Source: Marinomonas arctica
GTDB taxonomy: Bacteria > Pseudomonadota > Gammaproteobacteria > Pseudomonadales > Marinomonadaceae
Assembly (NCBI RefSeq): GCF_003259225.1
Contig: NZ_QHJF01000025.1
Location: forward strand, 42,410-106,409
Reading direction: 5' to 3'
Length of the DNA stretch: 64,000 bases
Notes under the pieces: model-generated
Database searches by the model: none
What the model was told of the DNA's origin: nothing
What the model saw: the letters and a program-made list of their open reading frames with translations, nothing else
Position numbers and translations under genes: made by a program
Part shown: one piece after another, positions 17,921 to 25,567 of the stretch
How the letters are laid out: every line of letters starts with the position of its first letter
Numbering within the stretch: position 1 is the first letter of the stretch

Positions 17921-18355
17921 TGTTCTTTGTTGTGCCTCGTTAAAAAATCAAACTTTGTATTTGTGGTTTTGAGTTGGGTGCGGGCTCGCCTCTGGCTTCT
18001 TGTGTTGCCCTGATTGTTGAGTGGGTAAGCCATTGTTAGTAGCCTCTAGGGTGTTCAGGTGGTCTGCTACAGCGTTTGATCGTGCTTTGTCAGATCGTTA
18101 GCTTGCTGTCTTTGGCGGGATTCTTCTTGGGGAGTCTACAGGTGTGGTTTTGCTTGGATGGTATGCAGATATCTTGTTTTGTGGGAGTGGTTTATTGTCT
18201 TTTGCTTGTGTGTATTTTTTGGGTGTTGATTTTTGATGTGGTGGTTTTGTGTTGTTTGTGTTTTTTCTGGATGTGGTTAAAGGCTGATGTCTTGAGGATT
18301 TTTATTGCAGTATGATTTTATAGATAAAAGATTGATCTATAAAGGAAAGAATTTA
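17921..18355. other. A-poor, G+T-rich intergenic stretch without a convincing gene
   Basis: Between the CTTGC array and tRNA-Tyr the + strand is strongly biased: by hand count, 18061-18300 is about 79% G+T, with only 27 A and 24 C in 240 bases. The only long frame (18076-18315, TTG start, no ribosome site) encodes a very hydrophobic 79-residue string rich in Val, Leu, Phe and Cys, which is what random GT-rich DNA gives. I see no RNA fold I can name. Confidence 0.7.
18317..18343 (-). terminator. Possible terminator of tRNA-Tyr
   Basis: A nine-bp AT-rich inverted repeat (TTTATAGAT / ATCTATAAA) with a nine-base loop lies 12 bp past the tRNA-Tyr CCA on the minus strand. The stem is weak and no long T run follows. 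Confidence 0.35.
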
Positions 18356-18439
<84 letters not shown>

Positions 18440-18444
18440 ACAGC

Positions 18445-18471
18445 AGCGCGGCAAATAATATATGCCGCGCT
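18445..18471 (-). repeat. GC-rich hairpin between the ProQ-family gene and tRNA-Tyr
   Basis: AGCGCGGCA and TGCCGCGCT flank a nine-base AT loop. It lies just downstream of the ProQ-family stop and six bases before the tRNA-Tyr 5' end. Without a T run it could be a terminator or an RNase processing site for a ProQ-tRNA transcript. Confidence 0.5.
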
Positions 18472-18492
18472 TCTATCTGTAAACACTTTTTT

Positions 18493-19467
18493 CTATTTTT
18501 TTAATAATTTTTCCAGTTTTGCTTTCATGCGCTCTTCTGGCGATAAATTATCATAGGCTTCATCTTCACGGCTTTTTATTGGCTGTGATTTTTGCGACGG
18601 TTTGCCTTTTGGAGATGGGGTGCTTTGAGGTTTTTTATTGTGGGCAGGGCGGTCCGCTTTAGGTCGATCGGTTGTTTTGGGGCGATCGGCTGTCTTAGGG
18701 CGGTTGAATGGCTTTTTCTCTTTCTTGGGTATCATGGACTCAGGAAGAGCGGGCTCATCATTTACTGCGATGCCTTCAAGATCAACACGAGGCTGTCCTG
18801 ATAGTAGACACTTCTTATAGCGATCAGAGCGTGTGTAAGCGGCTAGGGCGCGTTTTTGTTTGCTGGCATTGAAGTCGTCGTCCAATGTCATGTCTTTGTC
18901 TATACCAACTTTTAGTGGCTTAGGTTGATTCCAGTCGAACGCTTTAGGATAACGGTCTTCAAGCATTTTTATTAGACGGCGATTATTCTTTTGATTTTTT
19001 TGACGCTTTTTTTGCTCTGGCGTCAGAGCCGCAGTCTCTGTAGTGCTGTCACTTGCTTGTTGTACGCTAATGTCGCTATCGACTAGTGTGTCGTCTTCTT
19101 GCAAGCCGTTAAGCTCTGTTTGTTGTGTGGTCATGTAATCAATCTGTTCTATTGTCGTGGTTGTGGTGCTGTTATCAGCATGCTCGTGCAATAAATCAAA
19201 ACTCAGTTGTTGTTCAACTGTATTTGTTTGTATTGCTTGCTCAGGGGTCGATAAGACACCTAAAAGATCAAGAGAGTCTTCGATATAGAGCTGTAGTTGA
19301 TCTTCAGGTGAGCGATCGGCCATATGTTGCAATAAATCCATTGAGGCGCTGTACTCAATGGGAAGGTCGTTCTTTTCCTTTAGTTTTTGTATTTCCTCGT
19401 TTGCATTTTCTAGCTGTTTTGTCAGCCAGTTAATTTTTGCTTCGAGTTTGGCAATAAGTTGTTCCAT
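18493..19467 (-). CDS. ProQ/FinO-domain RNA chaperone with coiled-coil N terminus
   Basis: A 324-residue protein. The FinO/ProQ RNA-binding domain occupies about residues 155-235 (RRLIKMLEDRYPKAFDW, then a run of LKVGIDKDM, KRALAAYTRSDRYKKCL). E. coli ProQ (232 residues) places this domain at its N terminus; here it follows a coiled coil (residues 1-33) and a long acidic, Thr/Gln-rich linker. The C-terminal ~80 residues are basic, disordered and contain DRPK repeats, probably extra RNA contacts. It should bind structured small RNAs and mRNA 3' ends. It is the last gene of a minus-strand cluster that starts with flgP, 13 bp after a small membrane-protein ORF. Confidence 0.88.
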   Translation of the reverse strand: MEQLIAKLEAKINWLTKQLENANEEIQKLKEKNDLPIEYSASMDLLQHMADRSPEDQLQLYIEDSLDLLGVLSTPEQAIQTNTVEQQLSFDLLHEHADNSTTTTTIEQIDYMTTQQTELNGLQEDDTLVDSDISVQQASDSTTETAALTPEQKKRQKNQKNNRRLIKMLEDRYPKAFDWNQPKPLKVGIDKDMTLDDDFNASKQKRALAAYTRSDRYKKCLLSGQPRVDLEGIAVNDEPALPESMIPKKEKKPFNRPKTADRPKTTDRPKADRPAHNKKPQSTPSPKGKPSQKSQPIKSREDEAYDNLSPEERMKAKLEKLLKK

Positions 19468-19480
19468 AAAGACACAAGGC

Positions 19481-19648
19481 TCAATTTTGTATTGGAGTCA
19501 GCGGAATACTGGGGGTATTGCTTGTGCCAATCATCTCTTTTCGCTGATCGTCGCTTGGTAGCGTAACGGTAATAGTTCTATCATTTTGCCACCAAATATA
19601 AGTTGTTACGATCACAAAACTTGCGACGAAAATGGGTGTTAATTTCAT
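19481..19648 (-). CDS. Small single-pass membrane protein, unknown function
   Basis: A 55-codon frame from ATG 19648 to TGA 19481. The product starts MKLTPIFVASFVIVTTYIWW, a signal-anchor-like hydrophobic segment, followed by a polar tail (TLPSDDQRKEMIGTSNTPS). It fills the gap between the outer-membrane protein gene (26 bp upstream) and the ProQ-family gene (13 bp downstream) on the same strand, which supports it being real. The ribosome site is weak. I do not recognise a family. Confidence 0.55.
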   Translation of the reverse strand: MKLTPIFVASFVIVTTYIWWQNDRTITVTLPSDDQRKEMIGTSNTPSIPLTPIQN

Positions 19649-19674
19649 CTTTTTGGGGTCTTATCTTTATTTAA

Positions 19675-20148
19675 TTAAAAGGTTAACCCCGCGCCAACCA
19701 TAACATGCTTGTCATAAGTGTCACTGCTACTGTTGAGTACTTTTACAAATACATCCAGTCGAGATGCGTCTGATATGCCGATGCGAAAGCCTGCCTCTGG
19801 ATAATAGACCGTTTCATCTAAGAATGAGACGCCGCCACCAATAAACGACCACATAGGGATACCAGGTAGGATCTGTAATGCAGGCGTGGCGCTGTAGTAG
19901 CGAGAGCCTAAGGTGATGGCGTTTTCGAATTCCTCTCCAATGACAAAAGACAGACCACCATAAAAAGAAATATTTTCTGGTAGAGTGTATTCCATATTGG
20001 CTCCGATGATGGAGGTAACGTTTGTTTCTCCATCCGGTGTGGTTGGGCGTGCAGCGGCAGATTCAAAATTTATTAAACTCGCAATTTGACCTTCTGCTGA
20101 TGCGTTTGCACTGACGAGAACTAAAGCTGCAAGTAAGAGTGGTCTCAT
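19675..20148 (-). CDS. Small outer-membrane beta-barrel protein
   Basis: A 157-residue protein with a signal peptide (MRPLLLAALVLVSANASA-EG). The mature ~138 residues alternate polar and hydrophobic residues in about eight strands (IIGANMEYTLPENISFYGGL, AGFRIGISDASRLDVFVKV) and end in a C-terminal Phe (MVGAGLTF), as in eight-stranded outer-membrane barrels. It overlaps the upstream coiled-coil gene by four bases, so the two are translationally coupled. Its place in the flgP-flgT cluster suggests a link with the flagellar outer-membrane region or the flagellar sheath, but that is inference. The exact family is not recognised. Confidence 0.75.
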   Translation of the reverse strand: MRPLLLAALVLVSANASAEGQIASLINFESAAARPTTPDGETNVTSIIGANMEYTLPENISFYGGLSFVIGEEFENAITLGSRYYSATPALQILPGIPMWSFIGGGVSFLDETVYYPEAGFRIGISDASRLDVFVKVLNSSSDTYDKHVMVGAGLTF

Positions 20149-20375
20149 TGTTTGTTATCCATTTGGTTTAGGCGATTCAGCATTTGAGAAAGAGAAGATT
20201 CCCAATTCGATTGCTGTTCTTTGGTTTGGTTTAGAGAGTTTTGAATCTCACTTTTTTCTTCGCTAAGTTCGTAGTTCTGCATTTCTAATTCTGAAATACG
20301 TTTGCGTAGTGAACCAATTTCTTCAACGGCTTCGTTAATACGTTGTTCTAGGTGGTGTAATAGTTCGTTATTCAT
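20145..20375 (-). CDS. Small coiled-coil protein (ZapB-like in shape)
   Basis: This 76-residue protein is almost entirely a heptad-repeat coiled coil (LEQRINEAVEEIGSLRKRIS, then ELEMQNYELSEEKSEIQ). Size and composition resemble ZapB, the FtsZ-ring-associated coiled-coil protein, or SlyX-like proteins. Similarity of this kind is low complexity and does not prove homology. AGGACAG upstream supports ATG 20375. It is 60 bp after flgT and overlaps the outer-membrane protein gene by four bases, so cytoplasmic and outer-membrane products would be made together. Confidence 0.7.
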   Translation of the reverse strand: MNNELLHHLEQRINEAVEEIGSLRKRISELEMQNYELSEEKSEIQNSLNQTKEQQSNWESSLSQMLNRLNQMDNKQ

Positions 20376-20435
20376 TGTATCTGTCCTAAAAATAAAAAAT
20401 CGCCATTTAGTGTGTAGGCGTATCGTTGTGTAAAG

Positions 20436-21626
20436 TTACCAGGCAATCACGACGTCTTGTTGTTGCACGTTAAGTATATGAGAGTCAACAACGAGCTCTC
20501 CAACAGAGAAGTTGGGTTGTACCTGTTTGATTGTAACACTGATATTGGCATTATTCAGCTGTGTTTGGGTAGACTGTAACTGATTAGATACCTCATAGCG
20601 GCGATAAATATTGAACTTATCTCCTTGTTTTATACCCGCCAGTGACCCTGCTGATATGTGTATTCTATTGCCTTCTGTGCGGAAAATATTGGCAATAAAA
20701 GGCTGGCACCTCAGTTGTTCACTTGCATCTAAGGCGCTTTCTTTTAGAGCTTGCTGAACCACTTTGCCATAATGTACTGACCAAAATTTTGCGCTGCCAA
20801 AGCCAATTCTCGCGTGGTCAGATATGTCCCAGTTGCCGATTTCATTGTATCTGTGTTCAAACAAAAGTGCGCCACTAAAACCATCATAAATGTAGATATC
20901 GACCACGAAATTTCTTTCTTTATCGATTTCTTCAGAATCGTCTTTTGCATTTTTATCATTAGGGTGTCTAAGATAGACTTCACTAATGTCTCTAATGACA
21001 CCACTAATGATGTATTGAACACCAAGTTGTTCACTGATTCTAGTGAGGTTGGTCAGTGAGCCATCGTTGTTCGTTGAAGACGGCGCGTTAATAAGATCCG
21101 GGTAGATGGCAATGTTAGTGGCCGTTAAGGCTTTTAAGTAGCCTTGTCTGTTTATTTCATCGGCTAATTTCTTGGGCAGCTCTCTTGGGATATTACTAAG
21201 CTCACCTAATGCGGCCTGCTGTGGAACTTGCAGCTCAAACCCAGTGACGCCCACAGTTTTTTTGTAATACCGTGTTGGCCCCGAACTGCATTGAGAGTCT
21301 GCGGTCACGTCAACACGAGCAATCACTCGAAGAAAGTCACCGTTTTGTTCTTCTGAGAGAATACGTGCTTTTTGAACATAGCCAGAACTGCGTATTTCTA
21401 AGTTCGATTCTACTTCGCCGTTGTAGAGTTCGTCTTTCACGTTCACTCTAGAGCCAGACTCTAAAACGGCTTGTTTGATGGCTTGTTGGGTGGCTCTGTA
21501 ACGAGCATCGGCGATATCATTATCATAAATAATGGCTTCACCAACAGCATCAATGCTTTTGGCAAAAGTGGCAACTGGTAAGATGAGGAATAAGGCGGTA
21601 ATGAATGCGCGTTTTAAAGTAAACAT
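20436..21626 (-). CDS. flgT: Flagellar H-ring protein FlgT
   Basis: A 396-residue periplasmic protein with a signal peptide (MFTLKRAFITALFLILPVATFA). The N-terminal domain (VGEAIIYDNDIADARYRATQ, AIKQAVLESGSRV) is the LPP20/FlgT-N fold; a middle TolB-N-like domain (VGVTGFELQVPQ, LGVQYIISGVI) and a C-terminal small beta domain (ISAGSLAGIKQGDKFNIYRR) follow, the three-domain layout known for Vibrio FlgT. FlgT forms the H ring around the LP ring and helps assemble the MotXY T ring in polar sodium-driven motors. It starts three bases after flgP, so co-expression is near certain. Confidence 0.9.
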   Translation of the reverse strand: MFTLKRAFITALFLILPVATFAKSIDAVGEAIIYDNDIADARYRATQQAIKQAVLESGSRVNVKDELYNGEVESNLEIRSSGYVQKARILSEEQNGDFLRVIARVDVTADSQCSSGPTRYYKKTVGVTGFELQVPQQAALGELSNIPRELPKKLADEINRQGYLKALTATNIAIYPDLINAPSSTNNDGSLTNLTRISEQLGVQYIISGVIRDISEVYLRHPNDKNAKDDSEEIDKERNFVVDIYIYDGFSGALLFEHRYNEIGNWDISDHARIGFGSAKFWSVHYGKVVQQALKESALDASEQLRCQPFIANIFRTEGNRIHISAGSLAGIKQGDKFNIYRRYEVSNQLQSTQTQLNNANISVTIKQVQPNFSVGELVVDSHILNVQQQDVVIAW

Positions 21627-21629
21627 CGG

Positions 21630-22256
21630 TTATTCAATACTGTAAAAATTAGTAGTTGGGGTGGCGTTTTGAACATTGATAGCGCGTGACCCCGATTGAA
21701 CTTTACAATTTGGGTCTGCTTGTACATTGTTTGAGCTTACGCATTGACGAAAGTTTTCTTGCAGTGCCATTTCTACCACCGTTTCAAATGTGCCATCTTC
21801 ATGCTCTCTTTGGGAAACGACTTTTGCCCCCACTAGATAAGCATCCACATAGGTTCTTAGCTCGTCATTTTGCATGACCATGTTGCTCAAAGAGCTTGAA
21901 CCATCGATTTTTAGACCATAAACCCGTTCCGATAAATTTCTGTAGGCATCTAACATTGAGCTACGCATGGTCATAATACGAGCTTGAGATTGTGTTAGGC
22001 GCTTACTTGTCATCATGGCGGCATAGCCTGTTGCTGTGACAATAATAGGTTCTTGCTTAACAACGATAACCGTATTGTTGGTGTTGGGTGAACCAGTTTG
22101 GGTGTATGGGGAGGATGGGCTTCCAACAACATTTCCATTACAAGGCGCAACGGTGGTACAAGGCTGTCCGGTGGCGCTTTGTTGGTTAAGGTTTTGACAA
22201 CCAGCAAGCGTTATTGCACCTATGGCGATTAAAAGAATGTTAAATGGTCGTGTCAT
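21630..22256 (-). CDS. flgP: Flagellar outer-membrane lipoprotein FlgP (LPP20 family)
   Basis: A 208-residue lipoprotein with lipobox LAGC at Cys20 (MTRPFNILLIAIGAITLAGC). The LPP20 domain runs from about residue 70 (IIVTATGYAAMMTSKRLTQS, ARIMTMRSSMLDAYRNLSE). A Thr/Ser/Pro/Asn-rich linker with two Cys residues (PCTTVAPCNG) separates it from the lipid anchor. FlgP is needed for full motility in Vibrio and Campylobacter, where it forms or supports outer-membrane-associated rings or discs. AAAGGG lies upstream of ATG 22256. I see no convincing sigma-28 or sigma-54 promoter in the 386-bp upstream region, and flgO, the usual partner gene, is not present here. Confidence 0.87.
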   Translation of the reverse strand: MTRPFNILLIAIGAITLAGCQNLNQQSATGQPCTTVAPCNGNVVGSPSSPYTQTGSPNTNNTVIVVKQEPIIVTATGYAAMMTSKRLTQSQARIMTMRSSMLDAYRNLSERVYGLKIDGSSSLSNMVMQNDELRTYVDAYLVGAKVVSQREHEDGTFETVVEMALQENFRQCVSSNNVQADPNCKVQSGSRAINVQNATPTTNFYSIE

Positions 22257-22642
22257 GGTGTGCCCTTTGCCTTTGAGTGTAAGCCTTACGAGACTTTTAT
22301 CTTTTGTTGAAAAAGCCGATATTTTATTCCCCGGCTCTCACTGGGTAACGTCTTATCGCAAGTAACAATGTACTGGAACGTTTTTCGGCTTTTCAATATG
22401 GTTCGTTTAATCAACAAAATGTAAACCATTTTAGGCTCTAGCGTCCATGTTTGCTTGCCTAAAAAGTGTTTTTTATTGGTTTTAAATGGCGAATTTGTTT
22501 TTTTGTTGTGTCTATTTCGGTTATATCGAGGATTTTACGTTGAGGAGGTTTTTTCGAGAAGAATCTTTACATGCTTATTTGCTGGATGAATGATAAGCCA
22601 AGATAGAATATACTGTTTTTTTGTACAGTAAAATTTGGTGTT
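22257..22642. promoter_or_regulatory. Divergent promoter region between flgP and dinB
   Basis: A 386-bp gene-free stretch serving two outward genes. The dinB side carries the LexA box listed separately. The flgP side is AT-rich with no recognised flagellar sigma-factor motif. No small gene is visible. Confidence 0.6.
22611..22630 (+). promoter_or_regulatory. LexA (SOS) box upstream of dinB
   Basis: TACTGTTTTTTTGTACAGTA is a 20-bp site with both CTG and CAG half sites and flanks matching the gammaproteobacterial LexA consensus TACTGT-N8-ACAGTA. It ends 12 bp before the dinB ATG, so LexA binding would block transcription initiation. Confidence 0.93.
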
Positions 22643-23704
22643 ATGTCATCGAATCGCAAGATTATTCATATTGATGCCGATTGTTTTTACGCCGCAATAG
22701 AGATGCGAGACAACCCTAAGTTGCGTGATATTCCTATTGCAATCGGTGGTGCAGCCAGTGGTCGCGGTGTATTGTCAACGGCGAATTACATTGCCCGTGG
22801 TTACGGGGTGCGTTCTGCTATGCCAACATCGGTGGCAATGCGATTATGTCCTACATTGCTTGTTCTTCCTGGTGATATGAATAAATATCGAGAAGCGTCT
22901 TCTCAAATGCAGGCTATTTTTCGAGAGTTTACCTCTATTATTGAACCGTTATCGTTAGATGAAGCCTATCTTGATGTGACTGATTCCGACTGTTTCCAAG
23001 GAAGTGCAACACGAATAGCTGAGAAAATACGCAGCAGAGTATTAAAAGAGATAGGCATTACCGTGTCTGCTGGAGTGGCGACAAATAAGTTCATTGCAAA
23101 GGTGGCCAGTGATTGGGATAAACCGGATGGCTTAACCGTTGTGACGCCAGAAAAACAGTTCGAATTTGTTTCCTCGATTCCGGTTAAGTTTATTTCTGGA
23201 ATAGGTCGTGTTGCTCAAGATAAGTTGGCGTCGTTAGATGTGTTTACATGCGCTGATCTACAGAAACTGGATTTCGTTGTATTGCAAAAGCATTTTGGCA
23301 GCATGGCATTTCGACTGTCTCAATTCGCCTTAGGGATTGATAATCGACCGGTTATGACATCAAGAGAAAGGAAAAGTATCTCTGTAGAGCATACATTTTC
23401 GGCTGATTTGCTTGATCTCGCCGCATGCCAAGCCGTTATGCCTGAGCTTTTGGTGGCGCTAGAAAAGCGTATGGCAGGACGACACTTTGAAGCTCAGTTA
23501 AGCAAATATTATTTAAAGATAAAGTTTGATAACTTTAAGCAAACTACGATAGAGCTGCCGATAAAAAATAAATTATCTAATGCGATCTTTTTGACCCTTT
23601 TAGAGCAAGCTTATGCTCGCTTCCGTCGCCCTGTTCGCTTGATTGGAGTGGGATATCGTTTATCTCCCCCAGAGCCTCATCAACTGCTTTTACCTTTTGT
23701 TTGA
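22643..23704 (+). CDS. dinB: DNA polymerase IV (Y family)
   Basis: A 353-residue translesion polymerase, close to E. coli DinB (351). The catalytic carboxylates are in HIDADCFYAAIE and SLDEAYLDVTD; YIARGYGVRSAMP carries the steric-gate region and nucleotide contacts. The little-finger domain follows residue 240. The C-terminal tail HQLLLPFV is a match to the beta-clamp-binding motif QLxLPF, so clamp recruitment is kept. The gene stands alone and is controlled by the LexA box directly upstream, so it should be induced by DNA damage. The ribosome site is weak (GGTG). Confidence 0.97.
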   Translation: MSSNRKIIHIDADCFYAAIEMRDNPKLRDIPIAIGGAASGRGVLSTANYIARGYGVRSAMPTSVAMRLCPTLLVLPGDMNKYREASSQMQAIFREFTSIIEPLSLDEAYLDVTDSDCFQGSATRIAEKIRSRVLKEIGITVSAGVATNKFIAKVASDWDKPDGLTVVTPEKQFEFVSSIPVKFISGIGRVAQDKLASLDVFTCADLQKLDFVVLQKHFGSMAFRLSQFALGIDNRPVMTSRERKSISVEHTFSADLLDLAACQAVMPELLVALEKRMAGRHFEAQLSKYYLKIKFDNFKQTTIELPIKNKLSNAIFLTLLEQAYARFRRPVRLIGVGYRLSPPEPHQLLLPFV

Positions 23705-23778
23705 TTGGTTGTGTAAATTATGATCAATTGTCTACTGCTTTACTATACTGAATTTAAGAACAGTACGGAGGGGGCGTT

Positions 23779-24759
23779 ATGTTTAAACAAGAGGGTAAGT
23801 TTAACGAAGTAAACCTAAATGTGCCGGGGCCTTTATCTCAGAGATTGCGCTTTGAGGTGGAGCAAACTTTGGGGCGTTTGTATGCTGATCCATCGTTAGT
23901 CGATCAATTAGATCGTCTGTATTTGCCTTTTGCGAGTTGGCTAAGTGAGAAGGCTCGTGTTGGGCGCGGACCATTGGTTGTGGGGCTTGGTGGTGCTCAA
24001 GGCTGTGGAAAAACGACTTTTTGCAATGTGATAAGTCGAATATTGAATAAAGGCTTTGAGTTAAATTGTATTGTGCTCAGTTTGGATGACTTGTACAGCA
24101 CTCGTCATGAACGACTTAAATTTGCCAGTCAAACGACTCCTATGTTTTCTGTTCGAGGCGTCCCAGGTACGCACGATGTGAGTCTGGCACTATTGCTTTT
24201 TGAAAGATTGAAAAATCTGAAAGATGGCGAAGTAATGAAGTTTCCTTGCTTTGATAAGTCTGTCGATGACCGAAAGCCTGTCCATTTATGGCAGGAAGTT
24301 CAGGGTCCAGTGGATGTTGTGTTGTTTGAGGGGTGGTGTGTTGGTGCGCCGCCAATGCGAGGAAATATACAGCATCCAATCAATGCGCTTGAAGCGAATA
24401 TGGATGCCGATTGCTTGTGGCGCAATAAGGTTAATCAGCTTTTAAAAGACGACTATAAAAAGTTGTTTGCGAAGATAGATCTGATGGTTTGGATGCAAGC
24501 GCCGAGTTACGATGTGGTTTATGGTTGGCGAAACAAACAAGAGCGAGTTTTAGAAAGCCATCTCCACGATATACATGGTGTATTATTGGATACCATTGAT
24601 TTAAAAGTGATGTCATCGGATGAGTTGAAGGAGTTTATGCAGTATTACGAAAGGCTAACTCGACATATGTTAGCGGTCATGCCTGAGCGAGCTGATGTGT
24701 TGCTTCGATTAAACAGAGAGCAAGGTGTTGTGGAAATACGTTTTCCTGTAGAGCATTAG
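23779..24759 (+). CDS. D-glycerate 3-kinase-like P-loop kinase
   Basis: A 326-residue kinase of the plant-type GLYK / YggC family, which resembles uridine kinase and phosphoribulokinase. The P loop is GGAQGCGKTTF (about residues 74-84). Family segments are SLDDLYSTRHERL, RGVPGTHDVSLALLLF, FPCFDKSVDDRKP and the Walker-B-like VVLFEGWCVGAPP. The predicted reaction is D-glycerate plus ATP to 3-phosphoglycerate. GGAGGGGG sits upstream of ATG 23779. No glyoxylate-pathway genes are adjacent, so the pathway cannot be read from context. Confidence 0.85.
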   Translation: MFKQEGKFNEVNLNVPGPLSQRLRFEVEQTLGRLYADPSLVDQLDRLYLPFASWLSEKARVGRGPLVVGLGGAQGCGKTTFCNVISRILNKGFELNCIVLSLDDLYSTRHERLKFASQTTPMFSVRGVPGTHDVSLALLLFERLKNLKDGEVMKFPCFDKSVDDRKPVHLWQEVQGPVDVVLFEGWCVGAPPMRGNIQHPINALEANMDADCLWRNKVNQLLKDDYKKLFAKIDLMVWMQAPSYDVVYGWRNKQERVLESHLHDIHGVLLDTIDLKVMSSDELKEFMQYYERLTRHMLAVMPERADVLLRLNREQGVVEIRFPVEH

Positions 24760-24820
24760 GTTTGGCGGTTGAAGGCGATGATTAAGTTCAGATGACAGTC
24801 GAGCGATAAATGGCAATATG

Positions 24821-24855
24821 ATAGGCTATGGCAAACTGCGATAGCCTATTTTTTT
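24821..24855 (+). terminator. Terminator between glycerate kinase and esterase genes
   Basis: ATAGGCTAT / ATAGCCTAT with an 11-base loop and a following T run. The T run ends where the TTTGGAG ribosome site of the next gene begins. Confidence 0.85.
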
Positions 24856-24867
24856 GGAGTGTTAAAA

Positions 24868-25536
24868 ATGACTGAATTATTGCCATCTGTTCTTGTTGAA
24901 ACGAGCGATAAACCTGATGCCGCTGTTATTTGGTTACATGGCCTTGGGTCGGATGGTCATGATTTTGAGTCTTTGGTTCCCGCCTTGTCTTTGTTGCCGA
25001 CGCTGAAGGTTCGTTTTGTGTTTCCTCATGCGCCGCGTCGTCCTGTAACGGTCAACGGAGGGATGATGATGCGAGCTTGGTATGACATTTACGAAATGAC
25101 ATTAGATCGAAAAGTAGATCTGGCTAATATTGCAGAATCCAGTTACCAGATTGAGCAATTGATACAGAATCAAATGGATCAAGGTATCGCCCCAAATCGT
25201 ATTGTGTTGGCGGGCTTTTCTCAGGGAGGCGTCATTGCTTATCAGACGGCACTTCAATCTAAGCATGTATTGGCAGGTGTTTTAGCATTATCGACTTACT
25301 TGGTGAATGCTAATGAGGTAGTTGAAGCGGATATTTGTCCTAATGGTCATACCCCCATTCTCATTCATCACGGTTTGCAAGATCCCGTGGTTGCGCCTGT
25401 TTTAGCGGTGCAAGCAAAAGATTGCCTGTTATCCAAGGGGTATTCAGTGTCATATCAGACTTATAATATGCCTCATTCAGTTTGCCCTGAGCAGGTGCAA
25501 GATATCTCGCACTGGCTAAATACTGTATTGGCTTAG
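24868..25536 (+). CDS. Carboxylesterase/phospholipase-family alpha/beta hydrolase
   Basis: A 222-residue alpha/beta hydrolase of the YpfH / acyl-protein-thioesterase type. Family signatures are VIWLHGLGSDGHDF (oxyanion region), nucleophile elbow GFSQGG (Ser near residue 115), the acid in HHGLQDPVV, and the catalytic His in MPHSV. It hydrolyses short-chain esters; the physiological substrate is unknown. GGAG eight bases upstream favours ATG 24868 over GTG 24859. It follows a strong terminator, and the next gene starts 31 bp downstream on the same strand. Confidence 0.9.
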   Translation: MTELLPSVLVETSDKPDAAVIWLHGLGSDGHDFESLVPALSLLPTLKVRFVFPHAPRRPVTVNGGMMMRAWYDIYEMTLDRKVDLANIAESSYQIEQLIQNQMDQGIAPNRIVLAGFSQGGVIAYQTALQSKHVLAGVLALSTYLVNANEVVEADICPNGHTPILIHHGLQDPVVAPVLAVQAKDCLLSKGYSVSYQTYNMPHSVCPEQVQDISHWLNTVLA

Positions 25537-25567
25537 CGTTCTAAGTAAAAAACGTTAGGAGTTCTTT

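Noticed and set aside
17308..18033. Long frames of about 200 codons through the CTTGC array in several frames
   Set aside because: The pentamer contains no stop codon in any frame, so all frames stay open. The products are pure (LALPC)n or (KARQG)n with unrelated ends and no ribosome sites.
18076..18315. A 79-residue hydrophobic frame with a TTG start
   Set aside because: No ribosome site, start codon weak, and the composition is what G+T-rich DNA produces by chance.
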